Assembly (NCBI RefSeq): GCF_019097595.1
Contig: NC_080734.1
Span: 14,431,392-14,495,391, forward strand
DNA: 64,000 bases
Direction of reading: 5' to 3'
Source of the DNA: Hemibagrus wyckioides
Lineage: Eukaryota; Chordata; Actinopteri; Siluriformes; Bagridae
This document shows, piece after piece, positions 1 through 39,020 of the stretch. How positions within the stretch are numbered: the stretch's first letter is position 1; every line of letters begins with the position of its first letter. Under the pieces are notes generated by a model that was not told the origin of the DNA, ran no database searches, and worked only from the letters and a program-made list of their open reading frames with translations. Both the position numbers and the translations under genes were made by a program.

Positions 1-15766
<15,766 letters not shown>

Positions 15767-17990
15767 TGCTCCTCTTGTACCGAAGCACAGGACAGCTGAG
15801 CCAAGCCGAGCAGGTTCCAGTGGAGGGGACGCGTCCGATTCTGCAAGATGCTAACACGCTGCATTTCTCTAATAGTCTAAACCATCCGTACAAGCTGCAA
15901 ATTGTTATCGGTGAGGGTCTTGCATGTAATGAGGTGTCAGCTTGGGTAGGTGTAGCACAAGCACAGTACATTGTGTGCAGATCCCAACCTAATAAGATTC
16001 CAGATTGAACAAAAATATTGATGCACTGACAAACTGTATTTAAAAAAAAAAAAAAGAAAGAAATCCGCAGATCCTATATAGTCATCCCTCTCCGACATCA
16101 TCTTAGTAACCAGGCGACTCGGCTAGCTTCTGTTACCAGGATCCGTGTCATATCTCCATCACAATTTGCAAATCGTGCACATTTACAAGACTGAAAAATC
16201 GTCGAATCCAATCCGAGTTCATTCCAACATTTCAATCCAGTATTTCATACTGTGCCACCCTTTAAGCAAACACAGGGACGCATAGTTTCGGCTTTATTTC
16301 CTGCATCCATGAAAGCAGCGTCTCAAGACTTTTCATTAGCTCAAAAAAATAGAAAAGGGAAAAAAAATAGCTGCTTCTGATGTTAACCTCTACTGAATAG
16401 TACTTCCTTTTTAGAGACTCAAAGCTGTGCTTTCTCATCCTCTATGCTGTAACCAATGATTAAGCATTAGACGGCGTCTCGAGCTGACGGCTACAGCGAA
16501 AGCAGATCCGAGAGCACTGATCCGAACAAATACAACCTTGAAGTCAGCTGCCTAAAACTCCTTTTAGGTTTAGTCGCAGGTCTGCGTCTCATCGGTTACA
16601 GACTTCACGAGGAATTGCGGCCTTTCGTGCGCAGAGTGCCAATTCTTGCCAATTTTTTTCTTTTATTTGTCTGATTTATCTAACAAGGGTTTTTTTTTTC
16701 AGTGCTTTCCAAACTTCACAGCTTCGTACATAGTGAATAGATTGTTGTATACGGGTTCTGAACGGAAACCTCAGCCGGATTAGATCATGCATCACACAAA
16801 GAGCCATAGTGCTGCCTTTGTGCTGTTTGTGTGCGTGTTTTTTTTTGTTTTTTTTTTTCTCCCCCTCCCATCTCCCCCAGATGACTTTTTGCCTTAGAAT
16901 AATTCAACCGCCTTACATTTCAAGCTTGTCAGTTTTTCTTTTTCTTTTTCTTCTTTTTCCTCGTCCACGTAAGCTCCGGTGAGAGATCTTGCAGAATTTC
17001 TCGAGAGTTCTGTTGATGTTTCGGCAGAACCGCTTGCACATGCTGAACCCATGACTTTGCACAATATTCTACAGACAGATGTGCGCGATTCCTCCCGGGA
17101 AAACGTTCTGAACCGTACGCGCGCATGGTGTCGGCGATTTTCTCTCTCCTCGTCTTTCCAACCGATATTTCGTGAAAGGTTTCTCATAAATGCCAAAATT
17201 CTAGTTTACTTAAAAGCATTTTGCACAAAAGAACCATTTAAAAAAAAAAAGGACAAAAAAAAATCATAGTAGTCACTTTTTATAAATGTACATGCAAATA
17301 AAAAGTATTCTGAAGTATTCATTTTACTAATATGTATTATCATTAGTATATTATAATCGAATGCAGTAGATCAACTCTATCTAAGCTGTGTAATTAAGAA
17401 AAAAAGGACATATACCGCTGTTTACAGAACTGTAGAGAATTCGATCGAGTAGAATTTAAAGAAGTGTTTACAAATTCCACATCTGAATTCCAATGTCTTT
17501 TTACTCGTCCCATATTCCGTCGTTCTGAGGACCATCGAGCGTTCTGTGTCTTTTATTAAACTCCATCGTAGCAATCATCTCAGCGGACCAGGTGGTGGGA
17601 AAGGAGCTGCATTTCACATTTCAGGCTGCTGTTTTTCAGTCTCTGCATGGCAAAATTGTTAATCTGAGGAAAAAAAAAAAAAAAAAGGAGATGCTCCGTA
17701 CCAGAGACACGCCCCATCACGCGAGTCGTGTTTAATCTCCACAGTGAGATCGAGAACGATCAGAGTTTGAAGCTGAAGATGATTGAGGTTTGTTGTAATG
17801 GTCTCATCTTGATCAGCTGTAATGAGTGAATGTGTTTTTTTCTGACTTCTGATAATATGCGAGTGTCCACTGCGGTCTGTTCACCAGCATATCTACAAGG
17901 GGTTAATGGTGTATATCGTTAATGTCTCAGAGCCTAGCATTTCAAAAGCAATGTCATGGATTTCAATAAAATGTAGGTGCCAAATCTCTG
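15767..17990 (+). other. snx17 3'UTR and polyadenylation signals
   Basis: Non-coding sequence after the snx17 stop. AATAAA hexamers lie at 17297-17302 and 17965-17970, the second followed by a GT-rich stretch ('gtggtgctgtgtctt'), so it is the likely distal poly(A) site near 17990. No ORF with recognisable content. Confidence 0.6.
17965..17970 (+). terminator. Probable distal snx17 poly(A) signal
   Basis: Canonical AATAAA with a downstream GT-rich element within about 35 bp, the usual mammalian/fish arrangement. A proximal alternative lies at 17297-17302. Confidence 0.55.
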
Positions 17991-18039
17991 CATTTCCATG
18001 TGGTGCTGTGTCTTATTTTTTTCCCCTGTGCACTTTAAT

Positions 18040-18534
18040 ATTTCATGGTGTGTTTGTGTATGGGGGGGTGTTGTGTTGAGTGGATTGTGATCTTGTGAGG
18101 GGGGGGGGGTGGATTGAATTGTGTTGAATGGTGTTTTTTGTGCATGTGTGTGGGTTGTGTTGAAATTTTTGTGATCTTGTGTGTGGGATTGTGTGTGTGG
18201 GTTGAGTGGTATCTGTGTAGCTTTTGTTTTTTTGGGGTGGGGTTTGAGTGGATTGTGCTGTGTTGAGTGGTGTGTGTGGGGTTTGTGTATGTGTGTAGGG
18301 GTCGTGTGGTGCGTGTGTGTGTGTGTGTGTGTGTATGTATGGGTTGTATTGTGTTGAATGGTGTGGGTGTGTGTGTGTGTGTAGGGGTTGAGTGGTGGGT
18401 TTTGTGTATGTGTGTGGGTTGTGTTAAGTGGTTTGTGACTGTGTGTGGGGTTTGAGTGGATTGTATGGTGTTGAGAGGGGTGTGTAGGGGTTGTATGGAT
18501 TGTGTTGTGGTGTGTGGGGGGGGGGTTGTGTGGG

Positions 18535-18568
<34 letters not shown>

Positions 18569-18830
18569 GGGTTGTATGGATTGTGTTGTGGTGTGTGGGG
18601 GGGTTGTGTGTGTGTGTGTGTAGGGGTTGTATGGATTGTGGTGTGTGTATTGTGTTATGTTGACTGATGCGTGTGGGGGGGTTGTATTGTGTTATGTTGA
18701 CTGATGCGTGTGGGGGGGTTGTATTGTGTTATGTTGACTGTGTGTAGGGGGTGTGTGTGTGTGGGGGGGGGGGTTGGGTGGACTGTATAGTGTTGAATGG
18801 TGTGGGGGTGTGATTTGTGTTCCTGCACCA
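18040..18830 (+). repeat. G/T-rich minisatellite between convergent genes
   Basis: About 790 bp composed almost only of G and T on the plus strand. It is built of loose repeats such as 'tgtgttgagtggattgt' and 'ggggttgtattgtgttatgt', with (GT)n blocks and G7-G10 runs. Strand asymmetry is extreme. It lies downstream of both snx17 (+) and znf513 (-). Confidence 0.9.
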
Positions 18831-20156
18831 TTTCCCTGCTCTCACACCCTCTTCACCCAATCAGCAGTGCTTCCTGTGTGGAAGTGAATGATTAGAGCAG
18901 GGAAAGGATTCTGTGATTAATTCCTGGGAAATCCTGAAGAATGACATTCTGCAATGAGCTGCACCTGAGAAATCAATGAAGCCTTGACAGCTTCACGTTA
19001 TTGCATGTAGAAAAACGCTCCTGGGAAGGGGAAAAAAAAACAAAATCGGAGAACCGCAGTGTATATTATTCATGCAGGCTGGTTCAAAAACCCCAGACAC
19101 TTTAATGATGTTGAATGATCACACAAAGGTTAGTTTACTACCACAATCTGTGCTCCAAACCTCAATCTGGGAGCCATTTCAACACCTCCACCCTCCCCCT
19201 TTGACCCCATACGCCTATAGAAAAAAAAAAAAAAAAAGACAAGAAAACTAGTAACTTTTCATGATCATGTTCTGCTTAAAAAGAGGCCATGAAGCAGCAG
19301 GTTCAGCGTTTCCATGTCTTTGCTCAGCTATTAAATTATTTCATTCTACATCATAGACGAGTCTCACCACAGAGTACTTTTATTCCAGGATATTTAAGGC
19401 AATTATGAAACGACTGCATAATTACAAGAGAGCACTCGATCGTTTCTTGGCAACCTGAAGGTTATAAACTGCATATGGTATTCATGGTCCCTTTTCTATA
19501 AGTTAATGCCACTGATGGCAAATGCATGCCAAACATTCTTCTTTTTTTTTTTTTTTTTTTTTGTTTAACAAACACATACAAAAATAAGTGCTTTACATAA
19601 ATCATGACATCCTAACACTTACTACTCACTAGTTTAACAACAGACATAATTTCACAGTTAAGACATACAACCGAGGAGCAACACCATGACATTTTGAAGA
19701 GTTGCAACAGCTGCAGTGGTTGGGATTGGGAAGTTTTGGCACTGTAAAGGGATGTAGTGAAGGTTTAACACCGATCCATTTTTGCGCAGCAAAGGCCTCA
19801 GAGGGTTCAGTTAGGAAGTACGTACAGCTCTGGGGTGCTGCAGATCGATGAACGTTCGTGCAAGATATACAATGAAGGAGAAATTGGATTTCATCTAGGT
19901 AGCATTACAAAATGTCTGTATGGCACTGACGAAGCAAGGGCACTCTGTGTATCCAGAGTCTTGAATTATCCATTCAACCCTACACAAAGGAAATGGAAAC
20001 AGTTTTTTTATTTCCAATCTTGTGCACAAGTCTGTTTAGCAGCTTGAAACTATCTGAGAAAAACAAAACAAGAACTAAGCTTATGCTGGTAACTGTAACA
20101 CTTCATCTCAATTTTAAATATCTGCTCATAATACAGTTGTTCCTCCTGTTGCTAGG
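18831..20156. other. Region 3' of znf513, likely part 3'UTR
   Basis: No gene recognised. On the minus strand a possible AATAAA lies at 20008-20013, about 145 bp past the znf513 stop, and another at 19379-19384. A T22 run lies near 19541-19562. Which poly(A) site is used cannot be told from sequence alone. Confidence 0.4.
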
Positions 20157-31489
<11,333 letters not shown>

Positions 31490-31606
31490 CTTCCAGCCAG
31501 CCTTTCTTGATTTGTAGCTTCTACCACAAGCCTATTAAATCAGCTCATTCTTCCTAAGAGACAGACAAACAGTGCAGCATTTTCATTAAGCACTGCAGTG
31601 AAACTG

Positions 31607-31645
<39 letters not shown>

Positions 31646-32268
31646 TACACCAGCTGTCTGTTCTGTCAGAAGCACAATTAAAACACTGAAGCCAATCTCC
31701 ACTGCACTCGCTGCCTAACAGTTAGCTTCCTAAGCTAATAATGTCACAACATAGGACATAACCAAACCCACCTCATCTACATGGTGCACTTTAGCACTTT
31801 CATTCTGAACTCTTCAAAAATGATCTATTTGACTATTTTTTCCCAAACTGCACATTAAAAAAATCCTTAAGATCTTATTACGACGCGAAGTAAAAAGCAC
31901 AAACATCCCCAACCCCCAAAAGCTGACACATTTCTGCACCTCAGCCTAGCTAAAAAATATAAATGAAGATTCAGCTAGCTATGGCATGCTAACATGATTT
32001 CATCAATATTATACCTTGTGCTTTTCCTTAAGCCATCAAATAACGCTTCGCATGAGGGTAAAATGGCGTTGTGTCAGAGGACGTTAACACGAGCTGTCCG
32101 CCATGCCACATCACGTCAGCCACGAAGAAAGGCAATTAATGGTCTTTTTTTCATAACTTAATTGATTTCTAGATTGCCATTGTATACATTTTCTTCCGGA
32201 ATTTTACGTATATCCGCTACCGGAAGTGACGCAAGAACGTAGTTCTTTTGACACTGGGATTTGTAGTC

Positions 32269-32314
32269 ATGTCGGAGAAATTCGCCTCAGAGGGTGCAAA
32301 GACAAGAAAAGCGA
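32269..32314 (+). CDS. Putative first coding exon of an unidentified gene
   Basis: An ATG in a fair context (gtcATGt) directly after the ETS and ZNF143-like motifs opens MSEKFASEGAKTRKA, then a perfect donor (a|gtaagt) at 32315. I do not recognise the protein. No second exon was found in the following 6 kb. It cannot be spliced in frame to 38789, because that join meets TGA at once. It may be a real gene with undetected exons, a non-coding transcript, or a relic. Confidence 0.3.
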
Positions 32315-32475
32315 GTAAGTAAGCAAGCAAGCAAACAAACAAATAAGTGTTTAAACAATACAATTGTTTTGCTATTACAAGGGTAGTTGATTTATTGTGA
32401 GGCTGCTGTTTTTGTAAATTCGTTTAAAAATATGAAACGCTGATAGCTTGGCAGCTCCTCCTCCTTCTTCTTCTT

Positions 32476-32554
32476 TTTCTAATAATAATAATAATAATAA
32501 TAATTGGTTATTTTTTTGTACTTTTTTAAATAAAAAACGTTATTTAATAAAAAA

Positions 32555-32602
<48 letters not shown>

Positions 32603-32664
32603 TAATAATAATAATAATAATTGGTTATTTTTGTATGTTCATGAAGTTTTTATTTAATAAAAAA

Positions 32665-32710
<46 letters not shown>

Positions 32711-32760
32711 ACTACATGTTGATCTTCGTTGATCTGAGTCAGAAATAGTAAGTCTAAAAT

Positions 32761-32809
<49 letters not shown>
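32476..32809. repeat. (ATT)n, duplicated block, and (GATA)n
   Basis: The segment 'aattggttattttt' followed by 'atttaataaaaaatattatt' and (ATT)n occurs twice (about 32476-32599 and 32602-32706), i.e. a compound tandem duplication. A (GATA)n run follows at 32761-32809. Confidence 0.85.
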
Positions 32810-32810
<1 letters not shown>

Positions 32811-32939
32811 AATAGAAAAATTCTATTGTAGAAATGATCAATATGCGTGTGTAAAGCAGAGGATCCGCTTTGCGGTAATGCGGATAGAAGGTCAGGCAGT
32901 TTTATGGGCGCTAGTAAGTGAAAGGGAAATCTCTCCGAG

Positions 32940-33116
32940 GTTAACGGGAATCTCCTCTTCCACGTCACGCAGCGTGTCTCTGACCGCGGTGTCGCGCGCT
33001 CCCGCTGGCCGGCCGAGTTCTACAGCAGTGGGCGGAGCTGTTCTCGGCTTTTCAGTGGGCGGAGCTAAGCGACGGTTCAGAGCAGCAACACGATAACGCG
33101 GCGAAAAAAAAGAGAG
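32940..33116 (+). promoter_or_regulatory. CpG-rich promoter and untranslated exon 1 of the RNF19-like gene
   Basis: GC/CpG-rich DNA in an AT-rich window. 'gtgggcggagct' occurs twice (Sp1-like GC boxes at about 33028 and 33055), and a consensus donor 'agagag|gtaagg' ends at 33116. The next acceptor in a suitable place is at 38788, followed by a 5'UTR with stops and then the ATG at 39021. Assignment as this gene's first exon is inference from position and composition. Confidence 0.5.
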
Positions 33117-33855
33117 GTAAGGGAGAGGATTTTGTTATTATAATTTTTAGGCATTGTTTAATTCTCGTCGTTATTTTTTTTTTTTATCGTGATCAACAGG
33201 CGATCTTTAAGGCAATGAAACGGTCACATTTGACCATGCCAGGCTGCAGAGTACGTAGAGTAATAACCTTGCCACTCCCTGCAGTGCTGTGATGCCTGGT
33301 CCAGACCCTCTGATTAATTATGAAATATGCGCGCTTCGGTGCTCATCTAAAGACAGCAATTTCGATGTTGTGATACGGTTAAATCTATTTTAGCACCGTC
33401 ATGTCCGTCCATCGATGTAGCCTTGTCCTATAGAGAGTGTGTCAGTGTTTCGTGGCAGAAGAGAAAGTCAGTGTTACTGTATGATGAGAGCAGCTCCGGT
33501 TACTGATGCGCCTTACCGAGCAGCGCGTGCACACAGCCAGGTGTGTGCTGATAAAGCTCTATCGCGTAACCTGCAGTGATGAGATAATGTCTCTATGACT
33601 CTGATGTCTCGGATGTCGGTCCCGGTACTAACATCCCTACAGCAATACAGCCCATGCATGTTGTCAGCGGTCTTTAAAACAGTGATTTTGCGCGAGGAAA
33701 GTTTGAGCTTTTTCCTTCTTATTTTGACTCGAAATTGTTGTCATGCCATAAAATCGTGGTTTAAACTGAATCAGCAGACTTTACCTTTACTTTCATCCAC
33801 AGTACCTCTGTACAACAAGCTGTTTTCATCAGTCTACTCACTTTCACTTTAGTTA

Positions 33856-33895
<40 letters not shown>

Positions 33896-36800
33896 CACCA
33901 TCATCATCTTCAGTATGACAATTTTTTGTAGCCTACATTCATGCAGTCTGAAAAGAAATATAAGATCCAGTGCTTTTAGTACAGACTTTTGTGTTGGATA
34001 ATATTTTCCATGAACCGTATTTAATAGTATTTCTCTTTTCTTTTGTGGTTAATAAGTGCTTTCGGTGTGCCTCACTTTTTATTATGAGACTTTGGAATGT
34101 AAATACATCAAGTCCCGTTAATGGTCAGAGAGCTGCTTCCAAACCTCATTTTATAGCCTGGGAATTTATTTATTTATTTATTTTTAATCAGCTTTTGGTA
34201 GAGACTGAATCAGAGTAGTTCGATAGGTCTGAGCCTGATTATGTAATGCTGCTTGAGTGGGCTGATGTTGGTATTTATTCTAAGACAAAGACTATTGATA
34301 GTGGTGATATCTCTGACAATTACCCTATAAAAGATTTAATAATGACTTTCTCATGCTGAATAGCCTTTAATGCTTATGATAATAGTTTAGTAGGAAATCC
34401 AGCAGAATTGGATTTTCTCTAACATTTGCTTCTGGTGAAATAAAACATTTGCTCATAAATGAAAGTGTGGATTTTTGTGTGTGTATGTGTCTGTGTGGAA
34501 GTACTGTGCCAGCCTGTGTATGTCTGAGAGCCTAGGATGTTCAGAAATAGCTTAAAAGAAGAATGTGTTGTGAGAGGTATCCCAAAACTAATCCTGTTGC
34601 TGCTTTTGCACTATAAGGAATATGTGTTGCTAAGAGGGAAAAGTCCCGAAGGATTGGGGATTGTTGTTCTCTTAACCAAGCAACTTGTTAATAAAATAGC
34701 ATTCTGATTACAGAAGACCAAAGATTGGACATATTAATATTACCTTGCAATATTTCTGCCATTTATTTTTTTGTCTCATCTTCATTTGTATCCCTGAACA
34801 AGTACATTTTCATGAAAATACATGACTTTTGATTGATTTTATACCAACTGGTACCGACTTCATGAAAAGCTTTTGTATTATATATAAAGCAGTGAAGAAT
34901 TTCTTTAACTATAAAAATAATTTTTCAAACCATCGTAGTTTATGATCATAATCTATCTTATTCAAACATTTGGCTCATTATTCATTTGTAATTTTCTTGT
35001 TTATTATTGGATCCATATAGATTTTTATTCCGGAAATTTCAGAACACATTAGGCGCAAGTTGGCGTTATTTGATGTTGTTGTCTGACTTGATTGAGCTGA
35101 TTAGGTTTGGATTAAACTTTTAATCATTCAATTTCAATTTCATTTAATTGACCAGCCAAGCAGAATACCAGCTATAAGAACTCCTTAATAAACAGAATAA
35201 CCTTTGCCACCACTATAACAAAACAACAAAAACACGTATGCTCTTTTCTCTGATTGCTGGATGCTGGAAGCATGCAAGCTTTATACGTTTGTAGAGTTTA
35301 GCTGATGTTTTCAGGTGTTTTTTTTTTTATAGGTGCTCTTTATACTTGTGTAACCTTTATTAGCAACAAGTCTTTACATCATGTTTGTGTCAAATGAACA
35401 TAAGTGAAAGAGAAAAAACTCAACCATGAATCAAATCACAATTGGATGGGATTTGTAATATTCAGCTGTTTATTGTTATGTGTTAACCTGAACACATAAC
35501 TCTTTTTCTAATGACAGTGGAGAGTTTAAATGTTCAGATAAAAGGTCTGGGAAAATATTGGCGCTGCCGTTTGTGCACTTAAACATCTCCCAGATGATTT
35601 CCCACAAATCCCCAGAATGCCTTTCCCTGGCTTACCATTAGGCTGTTAAATGATGCAGTGTCTCCCTGTAGCTTCTGCCTCCACTCCTCTCTCTAGCCCA
35701 CATCCATGAGTCTTTCCTTTCAAGAAGGACATTAACAAAATGAAAGGAAACTGGTATCTCAGCCGAAGCGTCTTAATATAGCCCCTGTCAGAATCTTCAT
35801 TAATGATAATATTGAATTAAAAAAATCATGCTGGCCAGTGGAACATCTGGCTCTATTTCCATTTTCCACAGCATGACCCTGGGGCTATGAGCAAGCAGTT
35901 TTATCAACATTCATCAAATTTAGTAGGCATGTTGGGTCTTCTTAAAAGGAAATTCCCCTTTTTCTTGGTATGTACTATTCTGTTGCAAAAGACTGCGTCT
36001 TTTACTGTACACATTTTATCAGAATTCATTATATATTGTTCTTCTGTTTAACCAGAATGATAAAATACCCAGAATGCAGTGCACCAGTACGTCATTCAGC
36101 AGCACCCATTTAATCTCAGCTAAGGAGAGAACTGTCAGTAACATCGGCATGCTGACTAAGACTTTTATATGCCATTGCTTGTTCAGACTTTAGCTTAACT
36201 GAAATATGTCTCCACTATTTTAATCCTAAATCATAATGTAAACTGCCCACAAACATGTGATAAACATGAAATTCACATTAATAAACATTTCTTACCAGTA
36301 TAAAGGCTTTGAGTTACTGAGATGTGTATATACACTATATTGCCAAAAATTTGGGACATCTGCCTTTACATGCACATGAATATGGCGTTGGCCCATCCTT
36401 TGCAGCTATAACAGCTTCAACTCTTCTGGGAAGGCTTTCCACAAGGTTTAGGAGTGTGTTTATGGGAATTTTTGACCATTCCTCTAGAAGTGCATTTGTG
36501 AGGTCAGGCACTAATTGTTGGTTGTGAAGGTCTGGCTCACAGTCTCCGCTCTAATTCATCCCAAAGATGTTCTGTCAGCTTGAGATCAGGACTCCGTGAA
36601 GGCCAGTCAAGTTCCTTCACACCAAACTCACTCATCCATGTCTTTATGGACCTTGCTTTGTGCACTGGTGTGCAGTCATGTTGGAACAGGAAGGGGTCAT
36701 CCCTGGGTTCCCACAAAGTTGGGAGCATGAAATTGTCCAAAATGTTTTGGTATACTGAAGCTTTAAGAGTTCCTTTCACTGGAACTAATGGGCCAAGCCC

Positions 36801-38788
36801 AACCCCTGAAAAACAACACCAGCATTCAGTGATTTGGAGCGGTGTCTCAAAACTTTTGGCAATATAGTATATGTCTACAAGATTGGAAACCCCTGAGTTA
36901 TAGCTACTGACAGAACACCAAGCCATAAGAGTCTTCTAGATATATACTTACTATATTTGAACACATTTGTAGCTGAATAGCACTCTCTGTCATTTAGTGC
37001 TAATCCATAATAATACACGAATATCCTTTTATCCATCATTAATCCGTTTCCTCTGATTAATAGCTCATTTGCTATGGTTATCACATCTCCGTCTGAACAG
37101 ATTAAAAATGTCTTTTTGTTTACAAACACTGAAGCGCTCTCAACACTGCCAAAAACTGATATTTATGAGTGAGCAGCCAGCGCTTCAAACCAGTCGACTG
37201 TAAAACAAGCTTGAATGTGGAGGATCTAGGTTTCTCACTCAAGAAGATGCTAAATGAATCCATTGCCTGTATTTAGCACAAAACAGACAGCAGAAATGCA
37301 TCATGCTGGGCATGGCTGGATCTTACTTTGTAACAGTAACTAACATGAATCCTCATTTGTTGATTCAGTTTATTTCAGTCACTTGAGTAATCCATTTATT
37401 CCATTAGATTGAGGGATTTGCTTATTAGTAGTAGCTAATCCAAGTAGCTATTTGGTATACCATTACCTAGTGCACACCACCAATCTACCAGTTACCTCTC
37501 CTATACCTCTCCTTCTCCCCATTCAAATGTCCACCATAGCATAATTTTGCATCCACTTCTGAGGAGGTTTCTCCAGTATTCATACCAGAAAATCTTACAG
37601 ATAGGAATATTTACAGCTGATTGTATCAATGGTTCAATTTTAGATTTAAGACACATCCATTAACTCCACCCTTCTGGGAGTCCATTTATCAAACTTTTAA
37701 ATACTACTCCTTAATCGATTCATCAAATACAACCGAAATTTGTTCATCATGATGACAACATATTCTTGATCCTTAATTGTGAAGGAATTTTTTGATAGCA
37801 TCAGTGTTGCCATGGCGACATATAACATATTAGGCCTACAGCTCACAAATTTGGAAGTGTGTCATATTTCTACTGATCATTCAATGTGGCCTAAAGTTTT
37901 CTGTTTCTGAACAGAAGAGATTCGAAATCTAAAGATTTCTGTATAGCACTGGGGCACTGGTATGCACATACACACATATAATACAGCAATAGAAATTCTG
38001 TTTCATCATATCATCAGCTGGTAGCAGGAAGTGAAGCTCATAATCTAAACCTTTAAAACTCCTCTTACAGGGTTCATCAGATTCTGATCAAACATGGCCA
38101 GCAAGATGTCAAGATATCTATTATACAAAATGCTTGACATCATCTTAAACCCTGTTGCCATGGTGAGATTATCAGTTAATGTCACATTATGTTAGCAGGG
38201 AGTGTCTAGAACTAACTCCTTCCTGAAATGTTCATTTCACCTTGAATATTAGATTATATGTCTGTGAGGATTCAAGAATTCAATAATGCCGCTGTGGTAT
38301 ATGTAGTAATCTTTTGTCCGGCAATACATAATACAAATGTCAGTCAAAAACTGAGTGTAATTATAGGTTCATGCCTGAGTGCTGACCAGATACTGTTCAA
38401 ATGCATGAACAGTGGAGAGTGTCACTATTTCACACTAATTCCCGTTTAAATGATTTGTAAAGTGTTATATTTTTATTATGATATATATGCAGTGTTGTTA
38501 CAGAGACTGTGGCTCTATAAGCACATGCAAAGACAGGAAAAAAGGAATCTATTTATTAACACGTGTCTTGATTAGTTGTTGTGTTCCCGGGAACACAGTA
38601 TTATAAGAAGCTCAATGTGGCAAACAGCATGAACCAGGACAAGATGTGAAATTAAATGACTTTTTTTTTCCAGAAAACATTATGAAGGACAACACAAAAA
38701 GCTAGTAAAGGACTTCATAAAGATGTATTACTTCATAAAGATGTTAATGAGTAACATGAATAAACCTTTCACTTTTATTTTATTTCAG
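33117..38788 (+). other. First intron of the RNF19-like gene
   Basis: AT-rich intron. It contains (AAT)n at 33856-33895 and the Tc1-derived miniature copy B at 36333-36868. No other coding sequence was recognised. Confidence 0.5.
36333..36868 (-). mobile_element. Tc1-derived miniature element, copy B
   Basis: The left end 'cactatattgccaaaaattt' and a right end in inverse orientation ('cttttggcaatatagt') are flanked by TA-rich sequence. The minus strand keeps transposase C-terminal wording, including DDPFLFQHDCTPVHKARS and SPDLKLTEHLWDELE. It is roughly 535 bp, so the N-terminal HTH half is missing. Confidence 0.88.
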
Positions 38789-39020
38789 GTTGAAAACAAC
38801 GATTGTTGTGGCTGAAGTTGGATGATTACACTACTGGATACTCTACAGGATAATGACTTGTAATAGGATTCACTCTTATAGATGTCAGTCTCACTCTCTC
38901 CCAATGTGTGCTCTAGTGCATCTCAGCTTCCAGTCCTAACTGTCCTGTACACACCCTCTCACATACTGAAAAGATCTGATTCGCCCATGTTGGTTTGGTT
39001 GGACTGTCACATTTTCTACC

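Noticed and set aside
32448..32968. Asn/Ile-rich ORFs
   Set aside because: Translations of (ATT)n and (GATA)n repeats.
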